This document shows positions 1-9,231 of a stretch of 32,687 bases of DNA, one piece after another; the first letter of the stretch is position 1, and every line of letters starts with the position of its first letter. The DNA comes from Syntrophales bacterium. GTDB lineage: Bacteria; Desulfobacterota; Desulfobaccia; Desulfobaccales; 0-14-0-80-60-11. The stretch lies in the NCBI GenBank assembly GCA_028688935.1, contig JAQTXE010000008.1:1-32687 (forward strand), given 5' to 3'. Under the pieces are notes generated by a model that was not told the DNA's origin, did not search any database, and was given only the letters and a program-made list of their open reading frames with translations. The position numbers were made by a program, and so were the translations under genes.

Positions 1-1
1 T

Positions 2-1099
2 ATGCCCACCCCGCAACACATCGTGGACAAACTCGTGGAAGCCGCGGGCAAGGCCGCCAATCACCGTTACTCCGCGTCCCGGGGGATCACCAAGCTGCGG
101 CTGGCCATCTCCGACTGGTACAAGCGCCGCTTCGACGTGGATATCGATCCGGAGACCGAAGCCATCGCCACCATCGGCGCCAAAGAGGGGCTCTCCCACC
201 TGGTGCTGGCCACGGTGGAGGCCGGGGACGTGGTGTTGGTGCCCAATCCCACCTATCCCATTCACGCGGCCTCGGTGGTCATTTCCGGGGGGCAGCTGGT
301 GAGTATCCCCCTGGCCCACGACCGGGATTTTTTCGAGGATTTGGAGACCATTACCGAACTCATCCGGCCCCGGCCGAAGATGCTCATCATCTCCTTTCCC
401 CACAATCCCACCACCAAGTGTGTGGACCTGGATTTTTTCAAGCGCATCGTGGAGTATGCCAATAAATACGGGGTGTTGATTATCCACGACTTCGCCTATG
501 CGGACCTGGTCTTCGACGATTATAAAGCCCCCAGCTTTCTCCAGGTGCCCGGAGCCAAGGAAGTGGGGGTGGAGCTCTTTTCCTTAAGCAAGAGCTACAA
601 CATGCCGGGCTGGCGCATGGGCTTCGTGGTGGGCAACCAGCGCCTGGTTCACGCCCTGACCCGCATCAAGAGCTACCTGGATTACGGGGTCTTCCAGCCC
701 ATCCAGATCGCCTCCATTATCGCCTTAAACGGGCCTTACGACTGCGTGCAGCAGATCGTGGCCACTTACAAGGAGCGCCGGGACGCGCTCTGCCGGGGAC
801 TGCATAATATCGGCTGGCGGGTGGAGCCTCCCAAGGGCACTATGTTCGTCTGGGCCCGCATCCCCAAGAAGTTCCGGCATCTCCTTTCCATCAATTTCTC
901 CCTGATGCTCATTGAGGAGGCCAAAACCGCGGTCTCCCCGGGCTTAGGGTTCGGGGAATGGGGCGATGAATACGTGCGCTTCGCCCTGGTGGAAAACGTG
1001 CAGCGCACCAACCAGGCCATCCGGGGCCTCCGGAGAGTGATGCGCATGAGCCCGGAAGAGATCGAAGTCATCACCCAAAAATACCAGAAAAAGGAATAG
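2..1099 (+). CDS. alaC: AlaC-like PLP aminotransferase (5' partial)
   Basis: Fold-type I aminotransferase of the AlaC / LL-diaminopimelate aminotransferase-like group, which moves amino groups between glutamate, alanine and related 2-oxo acids in the cytoplasm. The PLP lysine is Lys197 of the visible part, in [22 protein letters not shown] and SFPHNPTT are typical cofactor and substrate loops. The first in-frame ATG (2-4) is almost certainly internal. The family normally has about 40 more residues ending in a GNPD-like stretch just before [10 protein letters not shown], so the true start lies left of the window. The stop is followed four bases later by hom, and AAGGA at 1091-1095 inside this gene's end serves hom, so the two are probably co-transcribed. 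Family assignment is firm. The exact substrate (pyruvate/alanine or another) is inferred. Confidence 0.9.
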   Translation: MPTPQHIVDKLVEAAGKAANHRYSASRGITKLRLAISDWYKRRFDVDIDPETEAIATIGAKEGLSHLVLATVEAGDVVLVPNPTYPIHAASVVISGGQLVSIPLAHDRDFFEDLETITELIRPRPKMLIISFPHNPTTKCVDLDFFKRIVEYANKYGVLIIHDFAYADLVFDDYKAPSFLQVPGAKEVGVELFSLSKSYNMPGWRMGFVVGNQRLVHALTRIKSYLDYGVFQPIQIASIIALNGPYDCVQQIVATYKERRDALCRGLHNIGWRVEPPKGTMFVWARIPKKFRHLLSINFSLMLIEEAKTAVSPGLGFGEWGDEYVRFALVENVQRTNQAIRGLRRVMRMSPEEIEVITQKYQKKE

Positions 1100-1103
1100 C
1101 CCC

Positions 1104-2423
1104 TTGGTCAAAGTGGGACTCATCGGCCTGGGCACCGTGGGCTTAGGCGTGGCGCGGCTTCTTTCCGAGCGCCGGGAGATGCTGGCCCGGCGTCTGGGCC
1201 GGCAGCTGGTCCTGAAAAGGGCGGCGGAAATCGACCCAGAGCGCCGCAGCAAAGCGCCCCTGGCCCCGGGACAACTGACCGCCAGGGATAAAGATATCCT
1301 GGAAGACCCGGACATCGACATTGTGGTGGAACTCATCGGCGGCACCGACGTGGCCCGGGACCTGGTGCTTTCCGCCATCTCCCGGGGCAAGCACGTGGTT
1401 ACCGCCAACAAGGCCCTGCTGGCGCTGCATGGCAACGAGATCCTGGCCGCCGCGGCCCAAAAAGGTGTGGAAGTGGCCTTCGAAGCCGCGGTCTGCGGGG
1501 GGGTGCCCCTCATTCTGGCCCTGCGCCAGGGTCTGGCCGCCAACCGCATCCAGGAGATGTTGGGCATCTTAAACGGCACCTGCAATTACATCCTCACCCA
1601 GATGTCCCAATCCGGCATGTCCTATGACCAGGCTTTGGCCGAAGCCCAGGCCCAGGGCTTCGCCGAAGCCGATCCCACTCTGGACCTGGAGGGCATCGAT
1701 ACCGCCCATAAGCTGGCCATCCTGGTGAGCCTGGCCTACGCTACACCTTTGAACCTGGACCCCATTGCCGTGTCCGGCATCAGCAACCTGGACCCCCTGG
1801 ACCTGCAATTAGCCTGGGAGTTCGGCTACGCCATGAAACTTTTGGCTATCACCAGAAACGATGGCTCCCTGATCGAGGCCCGGGTGCATCCCACCTTGAT
1901 CCCCAAAGACCACATGCTGGCCAACGTCAGCGGCGCTTTCAACGCGGTTTACCTCACCGGCGACGCGGTGGGGCCCATCTTGCTTTACGGCCAGGGCGCC
2001 GGCATGATGCCCACGGCCTCGGCGGTGGTGAGCGACCTCCTGGATCTGGCCCGGAACCTGACCCGGGGCGCCAACCGGCGAGTGCCTCCCCTGGGGAGCG
2101 AAACCGCCCTGGAAACTCCCCGGGTGATCAAGCCCTTGGATGAAGTGGTGACCAATTACTACATCCGCTTCGCGGCGCTGGACCGCCCCGGGGTCCTGTC
2201 GCAAATCTCCGGCATTCTGGGAAACCACAACATCAGCATTGCCGCGGTGATTCAAAAAGGCCGGGAGGTCAAGGGCGCAGTGCCCATCGTCATGATCACC
2301 CACGAAGCCAAAGAAGCCAACGCCCGGCAGGCCCTCCGGGAGATCGACCTACTGCCGGTAGTCTCACCGCCCGCGGTCTTTTACCGCATCGAGGACCCCC
2401 ACCTCCACGCGGCCCAGATATAG
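1104..2423 (+). CDS. hom: Homoserine dehydrogenase
   Basis: Catalyses NAD(P)H-dependent reduction of aspartate semialdehyde to homoserine, the branch point to threonine and methionine. Length is 439 residues, typical of monofunctional Hom with a C-terminal ACT domain. The Rossmann motif GLIGLGTVGLGV spans residues 5-16. ANKALL (101-106), NGTCNYIL (157-164) and AEADPTLDLEGIDTAHKL (from about 188) are the family signature. The ACT domain begins near 350 (FAALDRPGVLSQISGIL) and usually binds threonine for feedback inhibition. The start is TTG, chosen because AAGGA lies eight bases upstream and the Rossmann strand follows directly. The TAG stop is immediately followed by a heptamer repeat array. 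A predicted ApgM-type homoserine kinase lies at 6034, so the next pathway step is nearby. Confidence 0.96.
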   Translation: MVKVGLIGLGTVGLGVARLLSERREMLARRLGRQLVLKRAAEIDPERRSKAPLAPGQLTARDKDILEDPDIDIVVELIGGTDVARDLVLSAISRGKHVVTANKALLALHGNEILAAAAQKGVEVAFEAAVCGGVPLILALRQGLAANRIQEMLGILNGTCNYILTQMSQSGMSYDQALAEAQAQGFAEADPTLDLEGIDTAHKLAILVSLAYATPLNLDPIAVSGISNLDPLDLQLAWEFGYAMKLLAITRNDGSLIEARVHPTLIPKDHMLANVSGAFNAVYLTGDAVGPILLYGQGAGMMPTASAVVSDLLDLARNLTRGANRRVPPLGSETALETPRVIKPLDEVVTNYYIRFAALDRPGVLSQISGILGNHNISIAAVIQKGREVKGAVPIVMITHEAKEANARQALREIDLLPVVSPPAVFYRIEDPHLHAAQI

Positions 2424-2501
2424 AGTAGCCAGTAGCCAGTGGTCAGTAGCCAGGAGGTGTGGCCGGTCTTCTTCTGGCTACTGACTACTGGCCACTATTA
2501 G
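2424..2501. repeat. Inverted pair of heptamer arrays after hom
   Basis: The left arm has four 7-base units in strict register at 2424-2451 (AGTAGCC, AGTAGCC, AGTGGTC, AGTAGCC), starting on the base after the hom stop. The right arm at 2474-2501 has CTGGCTA, CTGACTA, CTGGCCA and CTATTAG. The right arm is the near reverse complement of the left (about 21 of 23 positions), so the transcript can fold into a long hairpin with a loop of about 20 bases. There is no T-run after it. It ends right at the Shine-Dalgarno sequence of the next gene. It may reduce read-through or protect the hom 3' end, which is inference. Confidence 0.85.
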
Positions 2502-2511
2502 AGGAGGCAAC

Positions 2512-2808
2512 ATGAAAGACTTTCTGGCCTTCCGCACCATGCTTACCCCCATCCTCATCCAGGCCGTCTTCTGGATGGGAGTGGTGATCTGCGTGATCGC
2601 CGGCCTGATCTACATTCTTTCGGGGGTCGGTCAATACGGCGGCGGTCCCAATGTCATAAAAGGAGTCATCCTGCTGTTCTTGGGGCCCATCGCCGTCAGG
2701 ATTTATTGCGAAATCCTGATTATCTTCTTCAGGATCAACGAGACTCTGACGGAGATCCAGCATACTTTGGAAGAAAAACGGGCTCCCCGGCAGGAGAAGC
2801 TATTTTAA
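2512..2808 (+). CDS. DUF4282-type small membrane protein
   Basis: A 98-residue integral membrane protein resembling the DUF4282 family. It has an FRxMLTPxxIQAxFW-like opening, a first membrane segment around residues 12-38 and a second around 48-75. A short charged tail follows, rich in Glu, Lys and Arg (from about 78), probably cytoplasmic. The function of the family is unknown. The start is well supported: GAGGAGG at 2501-2507 lies five bases before the ATG. It is followed by a secreted-protein gene after a 16-base gap, so the two may form one transcript. It separates hom from the probable homoserine kinase, and nothing in the sequence links it to amino-acid metabolism. Confidence 0.8.
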   Translation: MKDFLAFRTMLTPILIQAVFWMGVVICVIAGLIYILSGVGQYGGGPNVIKGVILLFLGPIAVRIYCEILIIFFRINETLTEIQHTLEEKRAPRQEKLF

Positions 2809-2824
2809 GCAGGATGAACCGCAA

Positions 2825-3292
2825 ATGCCTAAGGGGCCTAAATGGATCATACTGGTGGTTTTGGCGGGGTTGACCTTCGCCTGGGCCGCCCTGGCCCTGG
2901 CCGGAGATTTTCAACCCTATCCGGGGGCCCGGGTGGATGAGGCCGCCACCCGGAAAGCCCGCCAGGCCGCGCCCCAAAGCCCGCTGCAACCGGCCTCCTT
3001 GGTCCCCACCATCTATCTGACCGGCGCCCCTTTTGAGAAAGTCGCGTCCTTCTACCGGGGTCTGGCCCGGGAATACAAGATGCCCGGCAGCCGGGGCCCC
3101 CAAAAGCTCCCCGGCGGCCGGGAGCTTAAGCAGGCTTATTTTATCTTTGACGGCGCCAAAGACCTGACTACTTCCAGGCGTTGGGCCAAGGTGCAGCACC
3201 CCTATATCGGGGGGATGAAGATGGTGGGCCGCACGCCCCAATTTGAGGATATCCGGGAAGTAACGGTGATCATTTTCGCCGCAGGGAAATAA
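2825..3292 (+). CDS. Secreted protein of unknown function
   Basis: A 155-residue protein with a clear Sec signal peptide: a short basic start, then a hydrophobic core at about residues 7-25 (WIILVVLAGLTFAWAALALA) with a likely cleavage after ALAG near residue 27. The mature part begins DFQPYPGARVDE and contains a repeated Pro/Gly/Arg-rich basic character. It includes a region (about 60-100) resembling small periplasmic proteins in which a peptide such as FEKVASFYRGLAREYKMPG precedes a beta-rich end. I do not recognise an enzyme motif, and there are no cysteines for disulphides or haem. AGGAT precedes the ATG by about 10 bases. Function unknown; export is the only firm prediction. Confidence 0.75.
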   Translation: MPKGPKWIILVVLAGLTFAWAALALAGDFQPYPGARVDEAATRKARQAAPQSPLQPASLVPTIYLTGAPFEKVASFYRGLAREYKMPGSRGPQKLPGGRELKQAYFIFDGAKDLTTSRRWAKVQHPYIGGMKMVGRTPQFEDIREVTVIIFAAGK

Positions 3293-3350
3293 GCAAACGT
3301 GAGGCAATTTAAGGGATTATTTTACCATTGAAGATAATTGAGGGTGCATA

Positions 3351-4586
3351 ATGCCGGGTTTAATAAAGAGACGTGAACAGGAAATAGCTGACGAACCGGG
3401 AATCAATAGTATCTTTTCTGATCGTATCTCCGACGTTCCCAGATCGTTTATTCGGGAAATACTGAAGGTGGCGGTGGATCCCTCGGTGATTTCCTTTGCC
3501 GGTGGCCTGCCGAACCGGGAATTATTCCCGGTGGCAGAAATCAAGCAAGCTGCCATCCGGGTTCTGGAAGAAAACGGCCAGGAGGCCCTGCAATACAGTA
3601 GAACCGAAGGATATCAGGAGCTGCGGCAATATATTTCCCAAAGCTATCTTGATAAGCATAATCTGGAGATCCCGGTCGAAAATATTTTGATTACCAACGG
3701 CTCCCAGCAAGGGTTGGATTTGCTGGGCAAGGTCTTGCTCAATAAAGAGGATGACATTGTTATCGAGGAGCCGGGATATCTGGGGGCCATCCAGGCTTTT
3801 ATGGTCTACCGGGCGACTTTTAATCCGGTGCCGGTCTCCGAGGAAGGCATGGATATTGGGCGCTTGGAGGCCATCATGTCCACCAAGGCCCCGAAATTGA
3901 TTTATAGCGTGCCGAATTTTTCCAATCCTTCCGGCATTTCCTACTCGGCAGACAATCGCCGGGCGGTGGCTGACCTGTTGAGAGATTCACATACCCTGCT
4001 GATCGAAGATGACCCCTATGGCGATTTACGGTTTGCAGGCCAAGAAAAACCCTCCTTTAAGCGGTTAATTCCTGACAATACCGTCCTGCTGGGCTCCTTT
4101 TCCAAAACCGTGGCGCCTTCGTTCCGGCTGGGCTGGATTGTGGCTCCGGACCGGATCATGGAAAAACTGGTGATCCCCAAGCAGGCGGCGGATCTGCATA
4201 CCAATAATTTTGCCCAGCACGTGATCTATAGGTATATTAAAGACAATGACTTTGAGGAGCACATCAAAAAAATTACTGTCGTCTATGGCAGCCAAAGAAA
4301 TGCCATGATCGAGAGCATCAGGCAATATTTCCCTGGGGAGATAAAGCATACCAACCCGGAGGGCGGCATGTTCCTGTGGGTCACTCTGCCGGAGCAGATG
4401 TCCTCCATGAAGCTGTTCGAAAGAGCTATTCAAGATAAGGTGGCGTTCGTTCCCGGGCATCCTTTCTATATCGATAGAAAGGAAGTTAACACCTTGAGGC
4501 TAAATTATTCTTGTGTAGATGCAGAAACCATCAAAATAGGCATCCAGAGACTCGGTCAGGCGATCAGGGAACAATTGGCGGCCTGA
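3351..4586 (+). CDS. PLP aminotransferase, 2-aminoadipate/LysN-like
   Basis: A 411-residue fold-type I aminotransferase of the group that includes LysN, KAT II/AADAT and the aminotransferase domain of MocR regulators. Seen: ISFAGGLPNRELFP near the N-terminus, LQYSRTEGYQELR, ITNGSQQGLDLLGKVL, SVPNFSNPSG, and the PLP lysine Lys252 in SFSKTVAPSFRLGW. There is no N-terminal GntR helix-turn-helix, so it is a free-standing enzyme and not a MocR regulator. Substrate is unknown; aromatic, branched-chain or 2-aminoadipate-type acids are all possible. Codon use is less GC-rich than hom or the ApgM-type gene, which hints at separate acquisition. The ATG start is preceded by GAGGG at a normal distance. 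It lies between hom and the probable homoserine kinase. Confidence 0.88.
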   Translation: MPGLIKRREQEIADEPGINSIFSDRISDVPRSFIREILKVAVDPSVISFAGGLPNRELFPVAEIKQAAIRVLEENGQEALQYSRTEGYQELRQYISQSYLDKHNLEIPVENILITNGSQQGLDLLGKVLLNKEDDIVIEEPGYLGAIQAFMVYRATFNPVPVSEEGMDIGRLEAIMSTKAPKLIYSVPNFSNPSGISYSADNRRAVADLLRDSHTLLIEDDPYGDLRFAGQEKPSFKRLIPDNTVLLGSFSKTVAPSFRLGWIVAPDRIMEKLVIPKQAADLHTNNFAQHVIYRYIKDNDFEEHIKKITVVYGSQRNAMIESIRQYFPGEIKHTNPEGGMFLWVTLPEQMSSMKLFERAIQDKVAFVPGHPFYIDRKEVNTLRLNYSCVDAETIKIGIQRLGQAIREQLAA

Positions 4587-4704
4587 CCCCTGAAGCCGCC
4601 GGGTCCCGCCGCCGCGGCCATTTCTTGCCTGAATAAGATACCAACACCCGATGCTTCGCCTCTGATCAGTTTCCTAATTGGCGTCCTAAAAAAAAGATGG
4701 AATC

Positions 4705-6015
4705 GTGGCCTTGAAGTATAAATTTTACAGTCCTTTTATTATTTGGTTCGGCATCTGGGTTTTTATCTGCCTGGTAATGTTTCTGATTGCCTCACAGGTG
4801 GAAAAATTCAACCAGCAAAGCAGCTTGGCCAGGGAGAGGTTGTTATGTTCCAGCCAACCATCCGGGCCATTTTCCCAACAGTTCGGTTTTTCTGCAGAAT
4901 CTCCGGGGCGCGGGCTAATTTTCCCGGATTACCGGCATCTGTTGAGACCGGAGCCGGGTTCCCCCCCCTTATCCATCTTGGAGTCCCCGGGCGCCAGCGG
5001 TAATGGGAGGAGGGACTTTTCCGCCGGGTCGCCGGAGTTGCCTTCTTTCCGGGAGAATTCGGGGGCACGGCGCTTTCTCTTGCAGGATTGGCAGAGTGCG
5101 ACCAGCGCCAAGCAAATTTTTACTTTCCTTAGTTATCTTTTGTTTGTGGTGGGCCTGGGGGCCATCTGTTTAATCTCCGCCATTTATCAGAATCATTTCC
5201 GCCGGGCCCAGGAAGAACAGTTCGAGGCGGAAATCGAAGTCCGGAATCTGCGCATCCAGGTGCTGGAACAAGGCCGCGAGGCCCTGGATCTGAAATTAAG
5301 ATTGCTGGACCAGGACCACGAGCGGGCTCTTCTTGCTGTCCAGGAGGCCCAGGAAAACATTCGGGACCTGGAAGAGAGGCTGCAATCCGAGACTGAACGG
5401 AACGAAGAGTTGCAGGTAGAGCTGCGCAAGGCCCTGCGTCAGGAAAGCCAAGCCCAAAAATTGCTCCTGGCCCTGGACCAGGACCGGCAAAAGCTGGCCG
5501 CGGAAAAGATGGACATCGCCTTCCGGCTGGCGGAAGCGGAAACGTCCGAGGAGGAAGACCGGTATAGCCGGAAACTCAAAAAGGTCAGGGGCAGGCTCCG
5601 GCTCCATCCCATTTGGCTCACTTCCCTGTACCCGGAATTGTCCTTTTCCCCCCGGGCCCTGCAAAATATCGGGGAAATTCAAGAAGTGACCGAAATTTTC
5701 CCCTCTCTGCCCGATGCCCTGGCCAAGATCAATAAAATCAGCCTCCAGGGTCTGTTGTCCGGAGAGAAGGTGCCCCCCAAAAGCGTGGCCCGCTTCGCCA
5801 CCCAGGAGTTGGAGTACTTCCAGGGATTTTTCTGGGAGTACCGCTTCTCCAGCGATGGGCGCATCTTTTTCGGGGTATCCAGATCCCGGACCTGGAACAT
5901 CGATACCATTTTGCTAAAGAGAAGATTTCCTGATAAAAAAGAGAAATACGACCGCTTTCTGGCCACGACCCTGGGTAAAGATAACCCGGACCTGCTGCCT
6001 GAGTTAATTTCCTGA
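4705..6015 (+). CDS. Two-TM coiled-coil membrane protein, function unknown
   Basis: A 436-residue protein with a distinctive layout. A first membrane helix lies at about residues 8-30 (FIIWFGIWVFICLVMFLIA). A 100-residue low-complexity Ser/Pro/Gly/Arg segment follows, probably periplasmic. A second helix is at about 136-160, then a long coiled coil at about 165-285 rich in Glu, Leu, Arg and Gln. A compact C-terminal domain (about 290-436) with many aromatic and basic residues is probably cytoplasmic. I do not recognise the family; the plan recalls scaffold or sensor proteins that hold an intracellular coiled coil near the membrane. The start is GTG at 4705, because the first membrane helix follows at once. 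A run of eight C at 4961-4968 falls in the loop and could be a slippage site. Confidence 0.7.
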   Translation: MALKYKFYSPFIIWFGIWVFICLVMFLIASQVEKFNQQSSLARERLLCSSQPSGPFSQQFGFSAESPGRGLIFPDYRHLLRPEPGSPPLSILESPGASGNGRRDFSAGSPELPSFRENSGARRFLLQDWQSATSAKQIFTFLSYLLFVVGLGAICLISAIYQNHFRRAQEEQFEAEIEVRNLRIQVLEQGREALDLKLRLLDQDHERALLAVQEAQENIRDLEERLQSETERNEELQVELRKALRQESQAQKLLLALDQDRQKLAAEKMDIAFRLAEAETSEEEDRYSRKLKKVRGRLRLHPIWLTSLYPELSFSPRALQNIGEIQEVTEIFPSLPDALAKINKISLQGLLSGEKVPPKSVARFATQELEYFQGFFWEYRFSSDGRIFFGVSRSRTWNIDTILLKRRFPDKKEKYDRFLATTLGKDNPDLLPELIS

Positions 6016-6033
6016 GACTGTGAGTTACTTAAC

Positions 6034-7230
6034 ATGAAATATGTCATTCTGGTGGGCGACGGCATGGGGGATTACCCCATTGCCGAACTGGGGGGGCGCA
6101 CCCCTTTGGAGGCCGCGGCTACGCCTCATCTGGACGAACTGGCCCGGCAAGGGGAACTGGGCTTGGCCCGCACCATCCCTGACGGCATGGAGCCGGGCAG
6201 CGATATCGCCAATCTCTCCATTATCGGCTATGATCCGGCCCGCTACCACACCGGCCGGGCGCCTTTGGAGGCCGCGGCCCTGGGGGTGGCCCTGGGGCCG
6301 GAGGAAGTGGCCTTCCGCTGCAATCTGGTGACCCTGCGGCAGGAAAAAACCGACATCTTTATGGAAGATTACGCGGCCGGGCACATCAGCAACGAAGAGG
6401 CCAAGGAACTGATCACCGCCCTGGACGCGGCTTTGGGCAAGGACGGCCGCCGCTTCTATCCGGGGGTGAGCTACCGGCATCTGTTGGTCTGGCGGGAAGG
6501 CCGGGCCGACTGGCGCACCTACCCTCCCCATGACTGGACGGGCCGGGAAGTGGGCCAACTAATGGTGGAAGACGGGCCGGAGCGCCCTTTGTGGAAGTTG
6601 ATCCGGGAGTCCTGGGCCGTTCTCCAGGACCAGGAAGTCAACCGCCGCCGCCTGGCCCAAGGCAAAAAACCGGCCACCTCCATCTGGCTCTGGGGCCAGG
6701 GCCGCCCCCCGCAGCTGCCCACCCTGGAGGAGCACTTCGGGCTCACGGGCGCGGTGATCTCGGCGGTGGACCTCATCCGGGGCATCGGCCTCTACGCCGG
6801 CCTGAAGCCCATCCTGGTGCCCGGCGCTACGGGGTACCTGGACACCAATTACGCCGGTAAAGTGGCCGCGGCCCTGGAAGCGCTCAAAACCATGGACCTG
6901 GTCTTCATCCACGTGGAGGCTCCGGACGAAGCGGGCCACAGCGGCGAGCTGAAATTAAAGCTCCAGGCCATTGAAGATTTTGACGCTAAAGTGGTGGGGC
7001 CTTTGGCGAACGGCCTCAAAACTTTGGGAGACCATCGCCTCCTGGTGCTCTGCGACCATTTCACTCCTATTGCCGTGCGCACCCACACCATGGAGCCGGT
7101 GCCTTTCGTCCTGTTCGACTCCCGCATCAACGGGGACCAACTCCAGTTTTACACCGAAAACGATGCCCGGGAAACCGGGCTGCTCCTGGAACAGGCCGCG
7201 GACTTGCTGCCGCGCTTGCTGGAGCGGTAA
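6034..7230 (+). CDS. ApgM-family protein, predicted homoserine kinase
   Basis: A 398-residue alkaline-phosphatase-superfamily protein of the archaeal-type cofactor-independent phosphoglycerate mutase group. Metal and nucleophile motifs are visible: VGDGMGD at 7-13, PGSDIAN with the candidate catalytic Ser56, GRAPLEAAALG near 74-84, and HVEAPDEAGHSG and CDHFTPI in the C-terminal half. Known: the bacterial branch with this N-terminus is modelled as a proposed homoserine kinase (TIGR02535), because it replaces ThrB in genomes such as those of Desulfobacterota. Inferred: with hom at 1104 and no ThrB in view, homoserine phosphorylation is more likely than glycolytic mutase activity. Annotation pipelines often call it phosphoglycerate mutase. 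The ATG start has only a weak upstream GAG signal. Confidence 0.87.
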   Translation: MKYVILVGDGMGDYPIAELGGRTPLEAAATPHLDELARQGELGLARTIPDGMEPGSDIANLSIIGYDPARYHTGRAPLEAAALGVALGPEEVAFRCNLVTLRQEKTDIFMEDYAAGHISNEEAKELITALDAALGKDGRRFYPGVSYRHLLVWREGRADWRTYPPHDWTGREVGQLMVEDGPERPLWKLIRESWAVLQDQEVNRRRLAQGKKPATSIWLWGQGRPPQLPTLEEHFGLTGAVISAVDLIRGIGLYAGLKPILVPGATGYLDTNYAGKVAAALEALKTMDLVFIHVEAPDEAGHSGELKLKLQAIEDFDAKVVGPLANGLKTLGDHRLLVLCDHFTPIAVRTHTMEPVPFVLFDSRINGDQLQFYTENDARETGLLLEQAADLLPRLLER

Positions 7231-7238
7231 AGAATCTC

Positions 7239-7270
7239 ACGCCAAGGCGCAAAGACGCCAAGGCGCAAAA
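7239..7270. repeat. 16-bp tandem repeat (8-bp sub-period)
   Basis: Two head-to-tail copies of a 16-base unit starting ACGCCAAG and continuing GCGCAAAG, differing only in the last base. Each unit is itself two similar octamers. It lies nine bases after the stop of the ApgM-type gene. Similar simple repeats occur between genes in many bacteria; no function is evident here. Confidence 0.8.
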
Positions 7271-7330
7271 ATTAAAACAGGGACACAGCCAAACTGAGCC
7301 CCTGCTTTTTCATCCAACTTTATAAATGTG

Positions 7331-7352
7331 GAACAGCCGCCCTCGGCTGTTC
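7331..7352. repeat. TGGAACAG-family hairpin, copy 1
   Basis: A perfect 9-bp stem (GAACAGCCG / CGGCTGTTC) with a CCCT loop, between the convergent ApgM-type and Cache genes. It belongs to the same family as the hairpin at 9010-9061: both have TGGAACAG before the variable part and CTGTTC after it, with three base pairs changed on both sides. No T-run follows on either strand, so terminator function is uncertain. Confidence 0.75.
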
Positions 7353-7359
7353 ATGGTCC

Positions 7360-7821
7360 TTATCGATAGACCCCCACGCCGATATAGAGGTCTCCCACCC
7401 GCTGCAAATAGGTGGATTTTTTCTCGATTTTCTTGGTGATGGGGTTCAGGTATTTATAGGTCTGCCAGGTAGGGTTGCTTTTTCGGAGCAACTTCAGGCG
7501 CTCCTTGGTGATATAACGGCCATCCGGGTCTTTAAGGTCCATCAGGTCCTTGCCGACCAATTCGGGCATGGTGCAATGGGCCAGGCAGTGGCCCTGCATA
7601 TCGCCGGCGAAGACATAAAGGTCCTTGTCATGGAATTGCCCCTTGGGGTTGTTAAACTCCGCCAGGGCCTTTTCCCGGCCGTGGGTTTTAAGATAGGCTA
7701 CCGCCTTCTTCACCATGGCCACGGCTTCCTCTTTGGTGCCTTTATCGGCAGCCGGGGCCGGGTGTACGCCCCAGGCCAAAACCAAAAGGCCCAGTAGAAC
7801 CGCGATCTTTTTCAAACGCAC
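7360..7821 (-). CDS. Single-Cache-domain periplasmic protein
   Basis: A 153-residue protein with a signal peptide (hydrophobic residues about 6-18, cleavage near APAADKG) followed by one small Cache domain. Diagnostic family strings are AVAYLKTHGREKALAEF, GQFHDKDLYVFAGDMQG, LVGKDLMDLKDPDGR and KSTYLQRVGDLYIGVGVY. Known: free-standing Cache domains bind small ligands outside the membrane, usually as sensors or partners of chemoreceptors and kinases. Here no receptor gene adjoins, so the partner is unknown. The GTG at 7821 sits directly after GGAGGGGAG; a TTG at 7815, with GGAGG four bases before it, is an equally possible start and would give a typical MKKIAVLLG signal peptide. The gene is convergent with the ApgM-type gene. 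Confidence 0.87.
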   Translation of the reverse strand: MRLKKIAVLLGLLVLAWGVHPAPAADKGTKEEAVAMVKKAVAYLKTHGREKALAEFNNPKGQFHDKDLYVFAGDMQGHCLAHCTMPELVGKDLMDLKDPDGRYITKERLKLLRKSNPTWQTYKYLNPITKKIEKKSTYLQRVGDLYIGVGVYR

Positions 7822-7873
7822 CTCCCCTCCTGGCCGGTAAAGACCTCCATCCTGCTGGTGGCCTCTATCCTTG

Positions 7874-8997
<1,124 letters not shown>

Positions 8998-9009
8998 AAA
9001 GCTTTATTT

Positions 9010-9061
9010 GGTGGAACAGGCTTTCCAGCCTGTTCCGCCCAGGAGGGACGCCTGGGCCACC
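9010..9061. repeat. Three-way-junction repeat, TGGAACAG family copy 2
   Basis: The outer arms GGTGG (9010-9014) and CCACC (9057-9061) enclose two hairpins: AACAGGCT/AGCCTGTT with a TTCC loop (9015-9034) and CCCAGG/CCTGGG with a 7-base loop (9038-9056). The whole could fold as a small cloverleaf. It lies upstream of the decayed brnA, where a brnT toxin gene would be expected. A separate dispersed sequence with the sense 'gattcttcacttcgc ... cagaatgaca' follows at about 9100-9131. Confidence 0.7.
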
Positions 9062-9180
9062 AGAGCAAGTGGCGAAGAATCAATCTTTAAATACGAGATT
9101 CTTCACTTCGCTACGCTCCGTTCAGAATGACACGCAAATGACTTTTTACAACTTTTCTGAATAATTAATAATTTTTCTTA

Positions 9181-9231
9181 CTGCCACTAACTACTGACTA
9201 CTGACCCCTAACCCCTGATCCCTGTCCCCTA
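9181..9231. repeat. Heptamer array running into the secDF stop codon
   Basis: Seven 7-base units in strict register from 9181: CTGCCAC, TAACTAC, TGACTAC, TGACCCC, TAACCCC, TGATCCC, TGTCCCC, then TAC. The secDF stop codon (read on the minus strand) lies at 9229-9231, on the last unit border. The unit drifts gradually from TGACTAC to TGTCCCC along the array. Confidence 0.85.

Noticed and set aside
2-100. The ATG at position 2 as the true aminotransferase start
   Set aside because: Family members have about 40 more residues before [10 protein letters not shown]; the Met is the residue between GNPD and PTP.
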